A DNA stretch of 64,000 bases from RGIG4140 sp045632845 (GTDB lineage: Bacteria; Pseudomonadota; Alphaproteobacteria; CAAHEQ01; UBA3637). The stretch is taken from contig JAZQXL010000011.1 in the NCBI GenBank assembly GCA_045632845.1, positions 1 through 64,000 on the forward strand. The letters run 5' to 3'. The notes below the pieces were generated by a model. That model was given only the letters and a program-made list of their open reading frames with translations, was not told where the DNA came from and did not search any database. The position numbers and the translations under genes are program-made. Shown one piece after another: positions 23,327 through 31,033 of the stretch (position 1 is its first letter; each line of letters opens with the position of its first letter).

Positions 23327-23407
23327 CTCTAGCCGGACTTGAACCAGCATGATCTTGCGATCAACAGATTTTGAGTCTGTCGCGTCTACCAGTTTCGCCA
23401 TAGAGGC
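23321..23407 (-). tRNA. tRNA-Leu (anticodon CAA)
   Basis: 87 nt on the minus strand. The acceptor stem GCCTCTA pairs with TAGAGGT (first pair G-T), followed by discriminator A and an encoded CCA. The D-loop GGTAGACGCG, the anticodon stem ACAGA/TCTGT with loop CTCAAAA (anticodon CAA), a long class II variable arm, and the T arm GGTTCAAGTCC are all present. Its 3' end is the target of the serial insertions to its left. A promoter lies at 23428-23455. Confidence 0.95.
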
Positions 23408-23427
23408 ATTTTTCGCTAGACAAGTTG

Positions 23428-23455
23428 ATTATACTCAATTATAATCCAATGTCAA
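23428..23455 (-). promoter_or_regulatory. Promoter of tRNA-Leu(CAA)
   Basis: Minus strand: TTGACA (23450-23455), 16-bp spacer, TATAAT (23428-23433); both hexamers are perfect. Confidence 0.8.
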
Positions 23456-23483
23456 GAGTTTTTTTAACAAAAGGACAAAAAAA

Positions 23484-24266
23484 ATGAAAAATATTTCTTC
23501 AACCCCCTCATCAATCTTTATAACCGGCGCTTCTAGCGGTATTGGAAGAGCCATTTGCGCCGCTTATGCTAAGCCAAATGTTCACCTTTTTTTGTGTGGC
23601 AGAAACTTGGAACGCCTCAACGCTATTGCAAAAGAATGTAATGAAAAGGGAGCTCTTGTCCACACTTTTCAATTTGACACAACTGATAAAATAGCTGCAA
23701 AAAAAGCCTTATTAGACGCACACGCCATCAAACCACTTGATCTTGTTGTTGCAAATGCTGGTGTTTCTGGTGGAGTTTTAGGGTTAGAAGATACTGACGC
23801 TTCCATTCGCCAAATTTTTGATACAAATATTTATGGTGTTATCAACACGGTTCTACCCGCTATTGAAATTTTTAAAAACCAAAAATCTGGTCAAATTGCC
23901 TTAATGAGCTCAATTGCAGGATTTAGGGGGTTGATGAATTGCCCAGCTTATTCTTCTTCAAAAAACTTTGTAAAAGCATGGGGAGAAGCTTTAAGGGGCG
24001 CACTCAAAGCTGACAATATTAAAGTAAATGTTATTTGCCCAGGATTCGTCAAAACACCTCTAACTGATAAAAACCTGTTCAAAATGCCATTTTTGATGCA
24101 ACCAGACAAAGCTGCAAACATCATCATTGATGGATTAGAAAAAAACAAAGGCATCATCGCATTTCCAAAAATTATGCATTTTTCAATTGCACTTTTGACC
24201 GCCCTGCCCCGTTGCATAACGAATCCGATTTTTGAGTATTTACCACAAAAAGAAAAAAAATCCTAA
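23484..24266 (+). CDS. Short-chain dehydrogenase/reductase
   Basis: A classical SDR: the NAD(P)-binding TGASSGIG is near residue 12, NAG near 90 (VVANAGVSG), catalytic Ser in MSSIAGF, and YSSSK (catalytic Tyr-x-x-x-Lys) near 156. The arginine after the second strand (LFLCGRNLERL) favours NADPH. At 260 residues it resembles YdfG-like or DltE-like oxidoreductases, with substrate unknown. AAAGGA precedes the ATG at 23484. It is the first gene beyond the tRNA insertion series and points away from it. Confidence 0.88.
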   Translation: MKNISSTPSSIFITGASSGIGRAICAAYAKPNVHLFLCGRNLERLNAIAKECNEKGALVHTFQFDTTDKIAAKKALLDAHAIKPLDLVVANAGVSGGVLGLEDTDASIRQIFDTNIYGVINTVLPAIEIFKNQKSGQIALMSSIAGFRGLMNCPAYSSSKNFVKAWGEALRGALKADNIKVNVICPGFVKTPLTDKNLFKMPFLMQPDKAANIIIDGLEKNKGIIAFPKIMHFSIALLTALPRCITNPIFEYLPQKEKKS

Positions 24267-24388
24267 AGTATTTACTTTTTCAAAACCATATCTTAAATAC
24301 TTTTTTGAAAAATCAATAAAATGTTTGCAATTCATAATCATTTTTGATAAAATCGGGAAACAGTTTTTATGTATGGAAGGATAATTTT

Positions 24389-25066
24389 ATGAAAAAACAA
24401 ACCCCTGAAGAGTTGGAAGAAATTCAACAAGCCATTTTAGCCCGTGAAGTTGAAGAAGAACTCCAACGTGAAAGATTATTGAACTTTTGGAACAAATACC
24501 GCTTTTTAATCATTGGTGGTGTTTTTGCCATTATTTTATCAACCGCAGGGACTGAATTTTATCATTCTTGGCGCAACAAGGTTCGCCTTGATGAATCAAA
24601 CAAATTTGAATCTGCTGTTTTGTTGAACGCAACTGGGGAACAAGAAAAAGCTGTTGCTGGATTAAAAACAGTTTCTCAAGAAGCTAAAACAGATTACAAA
24701 TATTTAGCTGAACTTCGTTTAGCTGGCATTGCTTTGCAAAACAACAAGTTAGAAGAAGCCCTTGCAACATTAAAATCAATCTATGAAAACTCAAGTGCTC
24801 CTTCTTCATTAAGAAACATTGCCCGCTTGAGCTATGTGGGTCATCAAATTGACACTCAAGATGGAAATACATTATTACCAATTTTGAGCGATTTGTTAGC
24901 ACCTCAAAGTGAATACTATGCCGCTGCTGTTGAACTTAAAACAGCCATTCTTTTAAAACAAGATAAAAAAGAAGAAGCTCGTCAACTCTTGCAAAATGCT
25001 GTATTAAATCCAAATTTAGCTCCTGACACTGTTAATCGTTTAAAATCTTTTTTGTCTGCTATTTAA
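24389..25066 (+). CDS. yfgM: YfgM-like membrane-anchored TPR protein
   Basis: Residues 1-40 are a charged cytoplasmic segment, followed by one membrane helix (FLIIGGVFAIILSTAG, about 46-62) and a periplasmic region of TPR-like helix pairs to residue 225. This is the YfgM/TPR_21 architecture; in E. coli YfgM binds SecYEG and the chaperone PpiD to help exported proteins. The gene order yfgM-bamB-der is conserved with E. coli, which supports the call. AAGGA lies seven bases before ATG 24389. Confidence 0.85.
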   Translation: MKKQTPEELEEIQQAILAREVEEELQRERLLNFWNKYRFLIIGGVFAIILSTAGTEFYHSWRNKVRLDESNKFESAVLLNATGEQEKAVAGLKTVSQEAKTDYKYLAELRLAGIALQNNKLEEALATLKSIYENSSAPSSLRNIARLSYVGHQIDTQDGNTLLPILSDLLAPQSEYYAAAVELKTAILLKQDKKEEARQLLQNAVLNPNLAPDTVNRLKSFLSAI

Positions 25067-25081
25067 TGTAGGAGAAATGTG

Positions 25082-26353
25082 ATGAAACATCTTATTTATG
25101 CTGTCTGCGCTGTTGCTCTGCTCACTTCGTGTGCTCAAGTTAAAAAAACAGCTCCGAAAGAAGGGCGTGAAGCCATTCAATCAACATTAAAAGAACAACA
25201 GCTTGAAAAATCAGCTGATAAGATTGTTTTATCCAAACCTCAAATTATTCACTCTTGGCTTTTTACATCAGCTAATCAGCAAAATAAAATTCCTCATGCT
25301 GCCATTTCAGGGTTTGACAAAAAAGTTTGGTCCGAAAATGTTGGCAAAGGTGTTTCAACAAGTTACATTCACCTTCCCAAACCAATTATGCATGAGGGGA
25401 TGATTTATACATTAGACAGCCAATTAAAATTAACAAAAACAACTGCTGATGGCGATGTTATTTGGGATTTGCCTATTCGTGAAAATGACGATGTTCCAGC
25501 TGTTGCAAGTGTTGGCCTTGCTTATGACAATGGACTTGTTTATGTTGTTTCTGGTGACGGCATTGTATATGCCATTGAACCAGAGGGTGAAATTATCTGG
25601 CAACAAGATACAAAAAATATTTTACGTTCTGCCCCTGTTATAAAAGATGGTCATTTATATGTCCTTTCAGCAAACAATGAGCTTTTTGTTTTAAACACAA
25701 AAGATGGTTCTGTTGCTTGGACATACAAAAATTTGGAAACAGACACCAACCTTCTTGGTATGGGAAATCCTGCTTTGGCTTACGGCATTGCAGTTGTTCC
25801 TTTTTCAAGTGGTGAAATCGTTGCTTTTGATGACAAAACAGGGCAAGTTCTTTGGTCAAACACATTGTTATCATATCGCACATTCAATCAAATTGCAGAT
25901 TTAAGCCACGTTCTTGCTGCTCCAGTGATTGATGGTGGCGTTGTTTATTTAATCGGAAATGCCCATCAAATGGGCGCATTCAAACTCAAAACAGGGGAAG
26001 AAATTTTCACAGCACCTATCGGGGGACAAACAACACCCGTTATTGCAGGCGATGCTCTCTTTATGGTTACAAACAAAGATACTCTCATTGCTATGAACAA
26101 ATATAACGGTCGTTTAATTTGGGAGAAAGAATTATATAGCAAAACTGAAAAACGCGTCTCTTGGCACATGCCTGTTCCAATTAACAATCAAATCGTTGTC
26201 ACATCAGGTGAAGGGGATGTGATTGTTTTTGACATGCTCACAGGTAATGAAACAAAAAAATTAAAAATGGAAAAACTTTTTGTTGCGCCTACAGCTTATA
26301 ATAATGGTTTATTATTCTATACAGATGACGCTGATTTAATTATGTATCGTTAA
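25082..26353 (+). CDS. bamB: Outer-membrane assembly lipoprotein BamB
   Basis: The lipoprotein signal peptide ends in the lipobox LLTSC (Cys 17). The remainder is an eight-bladed PQQ-type beta-propeller; repeats with the W-x-x-(D/N)-(T/L) pattern recur (GDVIWDLPI, GEIIWQQDT, GSVAWTYKN, GQVLWSNTL, GRLIWEKEL). BamB is part of the BAM complex that inserts beta-barrel proteins. Flanked by yfgM and der, the usual arrangement. ATG 25082 follows AGGAG by seven bases. The 423 residues are slightly more than E. coli BamB (392). Confidence 0.93.
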   Translation: MKHLIYAVCAVALLTSCAQVKKTAPKEGREAIQSTLKEQQLEKSADKIVLSKPQIIHSWLFTSANQQNKIPHAAISGFDKKVWSENVGKGVSTSYIHLPKPIMHEGMIYTLDSQLKLTKTTADGDVIWDLPIRENDDVPAVASVGLAYDNGLVYVVSGDGIVYAIEPEGEIIWQQDTKNILRSAPVIKDGHLYVLSANNELFVLNTKDGSVAWTYKNLETDTNLLGMGNPALAYGIAVVPFSSGEIVAFDDKTGQVLWSNTLLSYRTFNQIADLSHVLAAPVIDGGVVYLIGNAHQMGAFKLKTGEEIFTAPIGGQTTPVIAGDALFMVTNKDTLIAMNKYNGRLIWEKELYSKTEKRVSWHMPVPINNQIVVTSGEGDVIVFDMLTGNETKKLKMEKLFVAPTAYNNGLLFYTDDADLIMYR

Positions 26354-26362
26354 GGAAAAAAA

Positions 26363-27856
26363 ATGAAAACAGTTGCAATCGTAGGCACAACAAACGTTGG
26401 TAAATCAACACTTTTTAACAGGCTTTGCAAAAAAAAGCTCGCCATTGTTCATGATGAACCAGGCGTTACAAGGGACAGAAAAGAAGGCACCGCCCATTTG
26501 GGAGACATTTCTTTTCGCCTCATTGATACAGCAGGGTTAGAAGATAATTCATCTCTTGCCAAAGCGATGTGGCGTCAAACACAAATTGCGATCAAAGAAG
26601 CTGATGTTATTTTGGCTGTTGTTGATGCAAGAAGCGGACTTACCCCTCTTGATAACAAAATGGCTGAAGAACTAAGACAAGTTGATAAACCAATTATCCT
26701 TCTTGCAAACAAATGCGAAGGAGCTCAACACATTGGCGATTTTTATGCTTTAGGACTTGGAACTCCTCTTAAAATTTCAGGTGAACATGGTGTTGGTATC
26801 AGTGATTTATATCAAGAATTAAAATCGCTTATCACCCCACCAAAAGATGAATCTGAAGAAGATGATGATGATTTCTTTGAAGAGGAAGAAGTTGTTGAAG
26901 AAGAGGCAAAAGTAAAACCACTCAAACTTGCCATTGTTGGTCGTCCAAACGTGGGTAAATCAACACTTGTCAACCAACTTTTAGGACAAGAACGTTTGCT
27001 CACAGGACCAGAAGCTGGCGTTACACGTGATGCAATTACCATTCCTTGGAACTGGAGAGGAAATGAAATTTTATTAACCGACACAGCAGGCCTTAGAAAA
27101 AGAGGAAAAGTCACCAATCAGGTAGAAGAAATTTCAGCTCAAGACACAAACACAAGCATTGATTTTGCTGAAGTTGTTATTTTGGTTTTAGATGCCAATG
27201 TTCCAATGGAAAAACAAGATTTAATCATCGCATCAAAAGTTTTGAATGAAGGCCGTGTTCTTTTGATTGCTCTTAACAAATGGGACAGTGTTGAAAATCA
27301 ACATCAAGTTTTGAACCAATTGAAAGAAAAACTCGTTGAATCATTGCAACAAGTTAAAGGGATTCCCGTTCACACAATTTCTGGCAAAACAGGTTATGGT
27401 TTAGACAGAATGATGAGTGATGTGTTTGAAATGTATAAACTCTGGAACAAACGTGTGCCAACGCACAAGCTCAACACATTCTTGCAAGAAATGACTCAAG
27501 CACACCCAACGCCAGTTGCAAGCAATGGGCGCCGTATTCCTATGAAATATATGACACAGGTTTCTAAACGTCCACCAACCTTTGTGATCTTTTCAAGCAA
27601 CCCAGATCAATTGCCAGAATCTTATTTAAGATATCTTTCAAACGGATTGAGAGAACGCTACGGTTTGGTTGGTGTGCCAATCAGAATTCATATGAGAAAG
27701 CGTGAAAATCCTTATGCTGAAAAAGCAAAAGAACGCGCCTCAATTAAGAAAAAAGCAAGGATTATGGAAAAGAAACAAACAAAAGGCAAACCAAAGCCAA
27801 AATCAAAAGTTAAACAAGGTCCAAAATCTTTGCATAGAGAAAAAAGACGCAAATAA
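26363..27856 (+). CDS. der: GTPase Der (EngA), two G domains
   Basis: Der assists 50S ribosome assembly and uniquely carries two GTPase domains. The first has GTTNVGKST (P-loop, residues 8-16), DTAGLE and NKCEG-like G4; the second starts near residue 193 with GRPNVGKST, then DTAGLRKRGK and NKWD. The linker is a run of Asp/Glu. A KH-like domain follows (RRIPMKYMTQVSKRPPTFV) and the C-terminus is a lysine-rich tail. The first P-loop has Thr-Thr in place of the usual Arg-Pro. Full length (497). A terminator follows. Confidence 0.96.
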   Translation: MKTVAIVGTTNVGKSTLFNRLCKKKLAIVHDEPGVTRDRKEGTAHLGDISFRLIDTAGLEDNSSLAKAMWRQTQIAIKEADVILAVVDARSGLTPLDNKMAEELRQVDKPIILLANKCEGAQHIGDFYALGLGTPLKISGEHGVGISDLYQELKSLITPPKDESEEDDDDFFEEEEVVEEEAKVKPLKLAIVGRPNVGKSTLVNQLLGQERLLTGPEAGVTRDAITIPWNWRGNEILLTDTAGLRKRGKVTNQVEEISAQDTNTSIDFAEVVILVLDANVPMEKQDLIIASKVLNEGRVLLIALNKWDSVENQHQVLNQLKEKLVESLQQVKGIPVHTISGKTGYGLDRMMSDVFEMYKLWNKRVPTHKLNTFLQEMTQAHPTPVASNGRRIPMKYMTQVSKRPPTFVIFSSNPDQLPESYLRYLSNGLRERYGLVGVPIRIHMRKRENPYAEKAKERASIKKKARIMEKKQTKGKPKPKSKVKQGPKSLHREKRRK

Positions 27857-27861
27857 ACATA

Positions 27862-27892
27862 AAACCCACTGTTCATTTTCAGTGGGTTTTTA
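27862..27892 (+). terminator. Terminator after der
   Basis: AAACCCACTG pairs with CAGTGGGTTT (8-nt loop), followed by Ts; it also has an A run to its left and may serve the convergent helicase gene. Confidence 0.9.
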
Positions 27893-27913
27893 TTAACAGA
27901 AATCAGTAGCTCT

Positions 27914-30406
27914 TTATCGGCTTTTTTGTTTCTTTTGAATGGGTAAAAGATTTTGTTTTTGAGAAGCAATTTTTCTTTCTTCTACAATAAGTCCATCTTT
28001 TTCTAATAACTTTTTAAATGTTTCAAGTGCCAATGGATGTTCATGAAGAGCTAATATTGTTTTTGCTCCACATCTTACTTTTTCAATTAAAGGATATTTA
28101 AGCCTATTAAATTTGAATGTTTTTTCTTCTTGATAGTATTTTTCTATTAGCCTTTTAATAACAACCAAATCTTTTTTTAACAATCTCCACAAATCTCTAC
28201 TTGATTTCATTCCCTCTCTTTTTATAGGAAGTCCTAGATCAATGCCTTCTTTTTTCAATAATTTTTTAAAAGTTTCAAGAGCATTAGGATGTTCATGCAG
28301 AACCAATCCTACTGCAACTTTTTCCACCAATGGATACAAGATACCATCAACCTCAAAAGTTCTATTTTCATCATAATACTTTTGTAGTTTTTCTAGAAAA
28401 ATTTTACTATTCACATTATATAACAACCCTAAATTCTTACTTGATTTCATTCCATCTCTTTTTGCAGACACACCATCTTTTTCTAAATTTTTTTTAAAAA
28501 GTTCAAGCGCTTGAGGGTGTTCATGCAGAGCCAATATGATTTTTGTTCTTGACTTTACTTTTTCGACCAAAGGATATTGAATTCCATTAACCTCAAAAGT
28601 TTTGTTTTCATCATAATATTTTTGCAACTGTTTTGCATGAAATTGATTGTCTTTTTTTAACAATCTCCACAAATCTCTACTTGATTTCATTCCCTCTCTT
28701 TTTATAGGAAGTCCTAGATCAATGCCTTCTTTTTTCAATAATTTTTTAAAAGTTTCAAGAGCATTAGGATGTTCATGTAAAAACAAGGCGATCTTTGTAC
28801 CGGATTTAGCTTTTTCTACCAACGGATATTGGACTCCATTAACCTCAAAAGTTTTGTTTTCATCATAATATTTTTGCAACTTTTTTTTGAAAAAAGAATC
28901 TTTTTTACCCAACAAACATCCTAAATCAACACTTGATTTCATCCCTTCTCTTTTTAACGGGATATCTTGAGCTTTAAGTTCAATATCCGCCTCATTTTCA
29001 AGCGTAATCAACTCTTCAATATTGGAAAAAATATCAAAAGCTTCAAGTAATAGATTGGATGATACTCGATCTTTTCTCACTTGTGTCTTTAAAACACCCG
29101 TCCGATCCTCTAACTTTTTATCTTTTAGCATCACACTTTTATTTGTAATATCACGATAGAGCACTTGCCCATTGACATGCGAAGACAAAATTGGGTTATC
29201 ATAATCTGGATGCGCAAAAACAATATCGACAATCAGCGAAAACTTATTTTCATTTTCCAGATCAAGACGCAAGACACGACCCCCACGTTGCGCTTCAACC
29301 ACTCTAGAACAAGTTGGATAGTTAATACACATATCCAATTTAGGCATATCAAAACCTTCAGAGAGTTTTCCAACCTGGCATAAAATAGGTAAATCACCAT
29401 TCACAAATTTATTCAAAATTGTTTTATCTTTTGTATTAGTTGTCCAAGTGCCAGCAACTGTTTTTCCAAACAATTTATTTAAAGCTCTGGTTTGTAATTT
29501 TGCTTCTGCTTGTGAACGGCAGTTAATCATACATTTTTTGCCTTGAACTTTGCCAACTGTTTCATCCACATAATTTTGATAAAAGACAGCAATTTCATTG
29601 GCAATTAACTCATGAACATTTTTCCAATTTTTTGCATTTCCATTTTCTTGATAAGATTTCAGAGCTTGAGAAAGGGCTTTTTCAAGTTCAGCTTCATTAT
29701 ATTCTCCAGTGTTCATTTTTGAAACAGAACTCAAATCCACTTTAATTTTGGATGAAAGCAAAACATTTTTACATGGAGTGAGCAATCCATCTTTCACGGC
29801 TTGAACTGTATTCATTTCAGCAATAACTGAACCCAACAAATTTTCCAAATTTTTATCTGGAGAATAAGCAGGCGTTGCCGTTAAACCATAACAACAAGCA
29901 TTTGAAAAAGATTTAATTGCATCCATTCTGCTTTGGGACAATGAGTGATGCGCTTCATCCAACAACAAAAGTCCAACATCTTTTGGGTTAATTTTATTAA
30001 CAAAAGCATTGAGTGAAGAATAAGTTGTTACAATAACATTGCTAGTCGTATCTTTCCCATAAGCATAAAAAGAACCTATGCTTAATGGTTCAGAATGATA
30101 CATTTGATGAAAATCTTGAAAGCGCTTTATCATCCCATCGCCATTTTCATCTTTAACCAAACTTTGAGTTGGCACAACAACAACCACTTTACCCTTTGGA
30201 TTATGTGATAAATAACCTTCAGCCAACACATTCATCATTCTGGTTTTACCAAAACCAGTGGCAAGGTCAAAAAAACCTTTTGTTAAATTTTCATCCACTC
30301 TTGATAAAAATTCATCAAAAATATCTTTTTGTGCCGGTCTTAAATCTGAAATTGGCAAAAAAGATTTTATACCACTAATAAGAGTATTAAAATTTTGTTG
30401 TTTCAT
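27914..30406 (-). CDS. DEAH-box superfamily 2 helicase with four C-terminal tandem repeats
   Basis: Residues about 20-470 are an SF2 helicase/translocase: LATGFGKTRMM (Walker A), VVVPTQSLV (Ia), LLLDEAHHS (DEAH, II), GLTATPAY (III), and the C-terminal RecA domain with a motif V-like KLSEGFDMPKLD and VI-like EAQRGGRVLR. It is related to restriction-subunit-type helicases, but has no visible nuclease domain. The C-terminal part (27975-28970) has four copies of a roughly 78-residue helical unit: KREGMKSS at the start, YYDENKTFEV, YPLVEK, LHEHP-x-AL-x-x-FKK. Such units are probably DNA- or protein-binding. ATG 30406 follows AGAGGGG. Promoter perfect. Confidence 0.85.
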   Translation of the reverse strand: MKQQNFNTLISGIKSFLPISDLRPAQKDIFDEFLSRVDENLTKGFFDLATGFGKTRMMNVLAEGYLSHNPKGKVVVVVPTQSLVKDENGDGMIKRFQDFHQMYHSEPLSIGSFYAYGKDTTSNVIVTTYSSLNAFVNKINPKDVGLLLLDEAHHSLSQSRMDAIKSFSNACCYGLTATPAYSPDKNLENLLGSVIAEMNTVQAVKDGLLTPCKNVLLSSKIKVDLSSVSKMNTGEYNEAELEKALSQALKSYQENGNAKNWKNVHELIANEIAVFYQNYVDETVGKVQGKKCMINCRSQAEAKLQTRALNKLFGKTVAGTWTTNTKDKTILNKFVNGDLPILCQVGKLSEGFDMPKLDMCINYPTCSRVVEAQRGGRVLRLDLENENKFSLIVDIVFAHPDYDNPILSSHVNGQVLYRDITNKSVMLKDKKLEDRTGVLKTQVRKDRVSSNLLLEAFDIFSNIEELITLENEADIELKAQDIPLKREGMKSSVDLGCLLGKKDSFFKKKLQKYYDENKTFEVNGVQYPLVEKAKSGTKIALFLHEHPNALETFKKLLKKEGIDLGLPIKREGMKSSRDLWRLLKKDNQFHAKQLQKYYDENKTFEVNGIQYPLVEKVKSRTKIILALHEHPQALELFKKNLEKDGVSAKRDGMKSSKNLGLLYNVNSKIFLEKLQKYYDENRTFEVDGILYPLVEKVAVGLVLHEHPNALETFKKLLKKEGIDLGLPIKREGMKSSRDLWRLLKKDLVVIKRLIEKYYQEEKTFKFNRLKYPLIEKVRCGAKTILALHEHPLALETFKKLLEKDGLIVEERKIASQKQNLLPIQKKQKSR
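27975..28970 (-). repeat. Four in-frame tandem repeats in the helicase gene
   Basis: Units of about 235-245 bp. Positions 28170-28297 and 28650-28777 are identical over 128 bp at a spacing of exactly 480 bp, that is, units 1/2 and 3/4 share the boundary segment. Identity at the DNA level while other parts differ points to recent duplication or gene conversion. Confidence 0.85.
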
Positions 30407-30431
30407 ATAATTCCCCTCTAAATTTTTTGTA

Positions 30432-30460
30432 ATTATATCATAAAATAACAAAATTGTCAA
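30432..30460 (-). promoter_or_regulatory. Perfect consensus promoter of the helicase gene
   Basis: Minus strand: TTGACA (30455-30460), 17-bp spacer, TATAAT (30432-30437). Confidence 0.85.
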
Positions 30461-30489
30461 TCTTTTTTGTCAACACGCAAAATGCGCAT

Positions 30490-30535
30490 AAAAAAAAGCC
30501 CCTTATTCTTTTTAATAAGGAGGCTTCTTTTTGTT
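30490..30535 (-). terminator. Terminator after smpB
   Basis: On the minus strand AAGCCTCCTTATT pairs with AATAAGGGGCTT around a short loop, followed by a T run; a T run also follows on the + strand. Confidence 0.8.
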
Positions 30536-30540
30536 TTTAA

Positions 30541-31029
30541 CTATTTTTTCCCATTATTATAATGAGCTAAAATCCGTTGTTTATCCCGGTTCCAATCTCG
30601 TTTTTTAATATCTTCACGCTTATCTGCCATATTTTTACCAACAGCTAACGCAATTTTGACTTTTGCAATTCCCCTTGCGTTAAAATAAAGCTCCAATGGA
30701 ATAACTGTTTTTCCTTTTTGTTCAATGGCTGCAAAAATTTTATTCAATTCCTTTTCGTGTAATAAAAGTTTTCGTGGACGTGAAGACTTTTCTTGAACAA
30801 AACCGCCCTTTGTAGCAGCATATTCAGCAATATGTGCATTCACCAAAAACAGCTCTCTGTTTTCAGTATCTGCATAGCTTTCATTAATTGTTGCATGACC
30901 TGCACGCAAAGATTTAACTTCACCACCCGTCAAAACAATCCCAGCTTCAAATGTTTCCAAAATTTCATAATTAAAACGGGCTTTTCTGTTTGTTGCAACT
31001 GTTCCCGTTGAAATGAGTGATTTTGACAC
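30541..31029 (-). CDS. smpB: SsrA-binding protein SmpB
   Basis: SmpB binds tmRNA and positions it in stalled ribosomes for trans-translation. The OB-fold core shows GTVATNRKARFNYEI, GIVLTGGEVKSLRAG, SYADTENRELFLVN and the KLLLHEKELNKI block; the C-terminal tail KRDWNRDKQRILAHYNN is the helix that enters the decoding channel. Length 162, standard. It lies four bases downstream of the aminopeptidase gene. The tmRNA gene itself is not in the window. Confidence 0.95.
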   Translation of the reverse strand: MSKSLISTGTVATNRKARFNYEILETFEAGIVLTGGEVKSLRAGHATINESYADTENRELFLVNAHIAEYAATKGGFVQEKSSRPRKLLLHEKELNKIFAAIEQKGKTVIPLELYFNARGIAKVKIALAVGKNMADKREDIKKRDWNRDKQRILAHYNNGKK

Positions 31030-31033
31030 AAAC

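Noticed and set aside
27914..30406. Type III restriction (Res) subunit
   Set aside because: No endonuclease motif is visible at the C-terminus and no adjacent methyltransferase; the C-terminus is made of tandem repeats.
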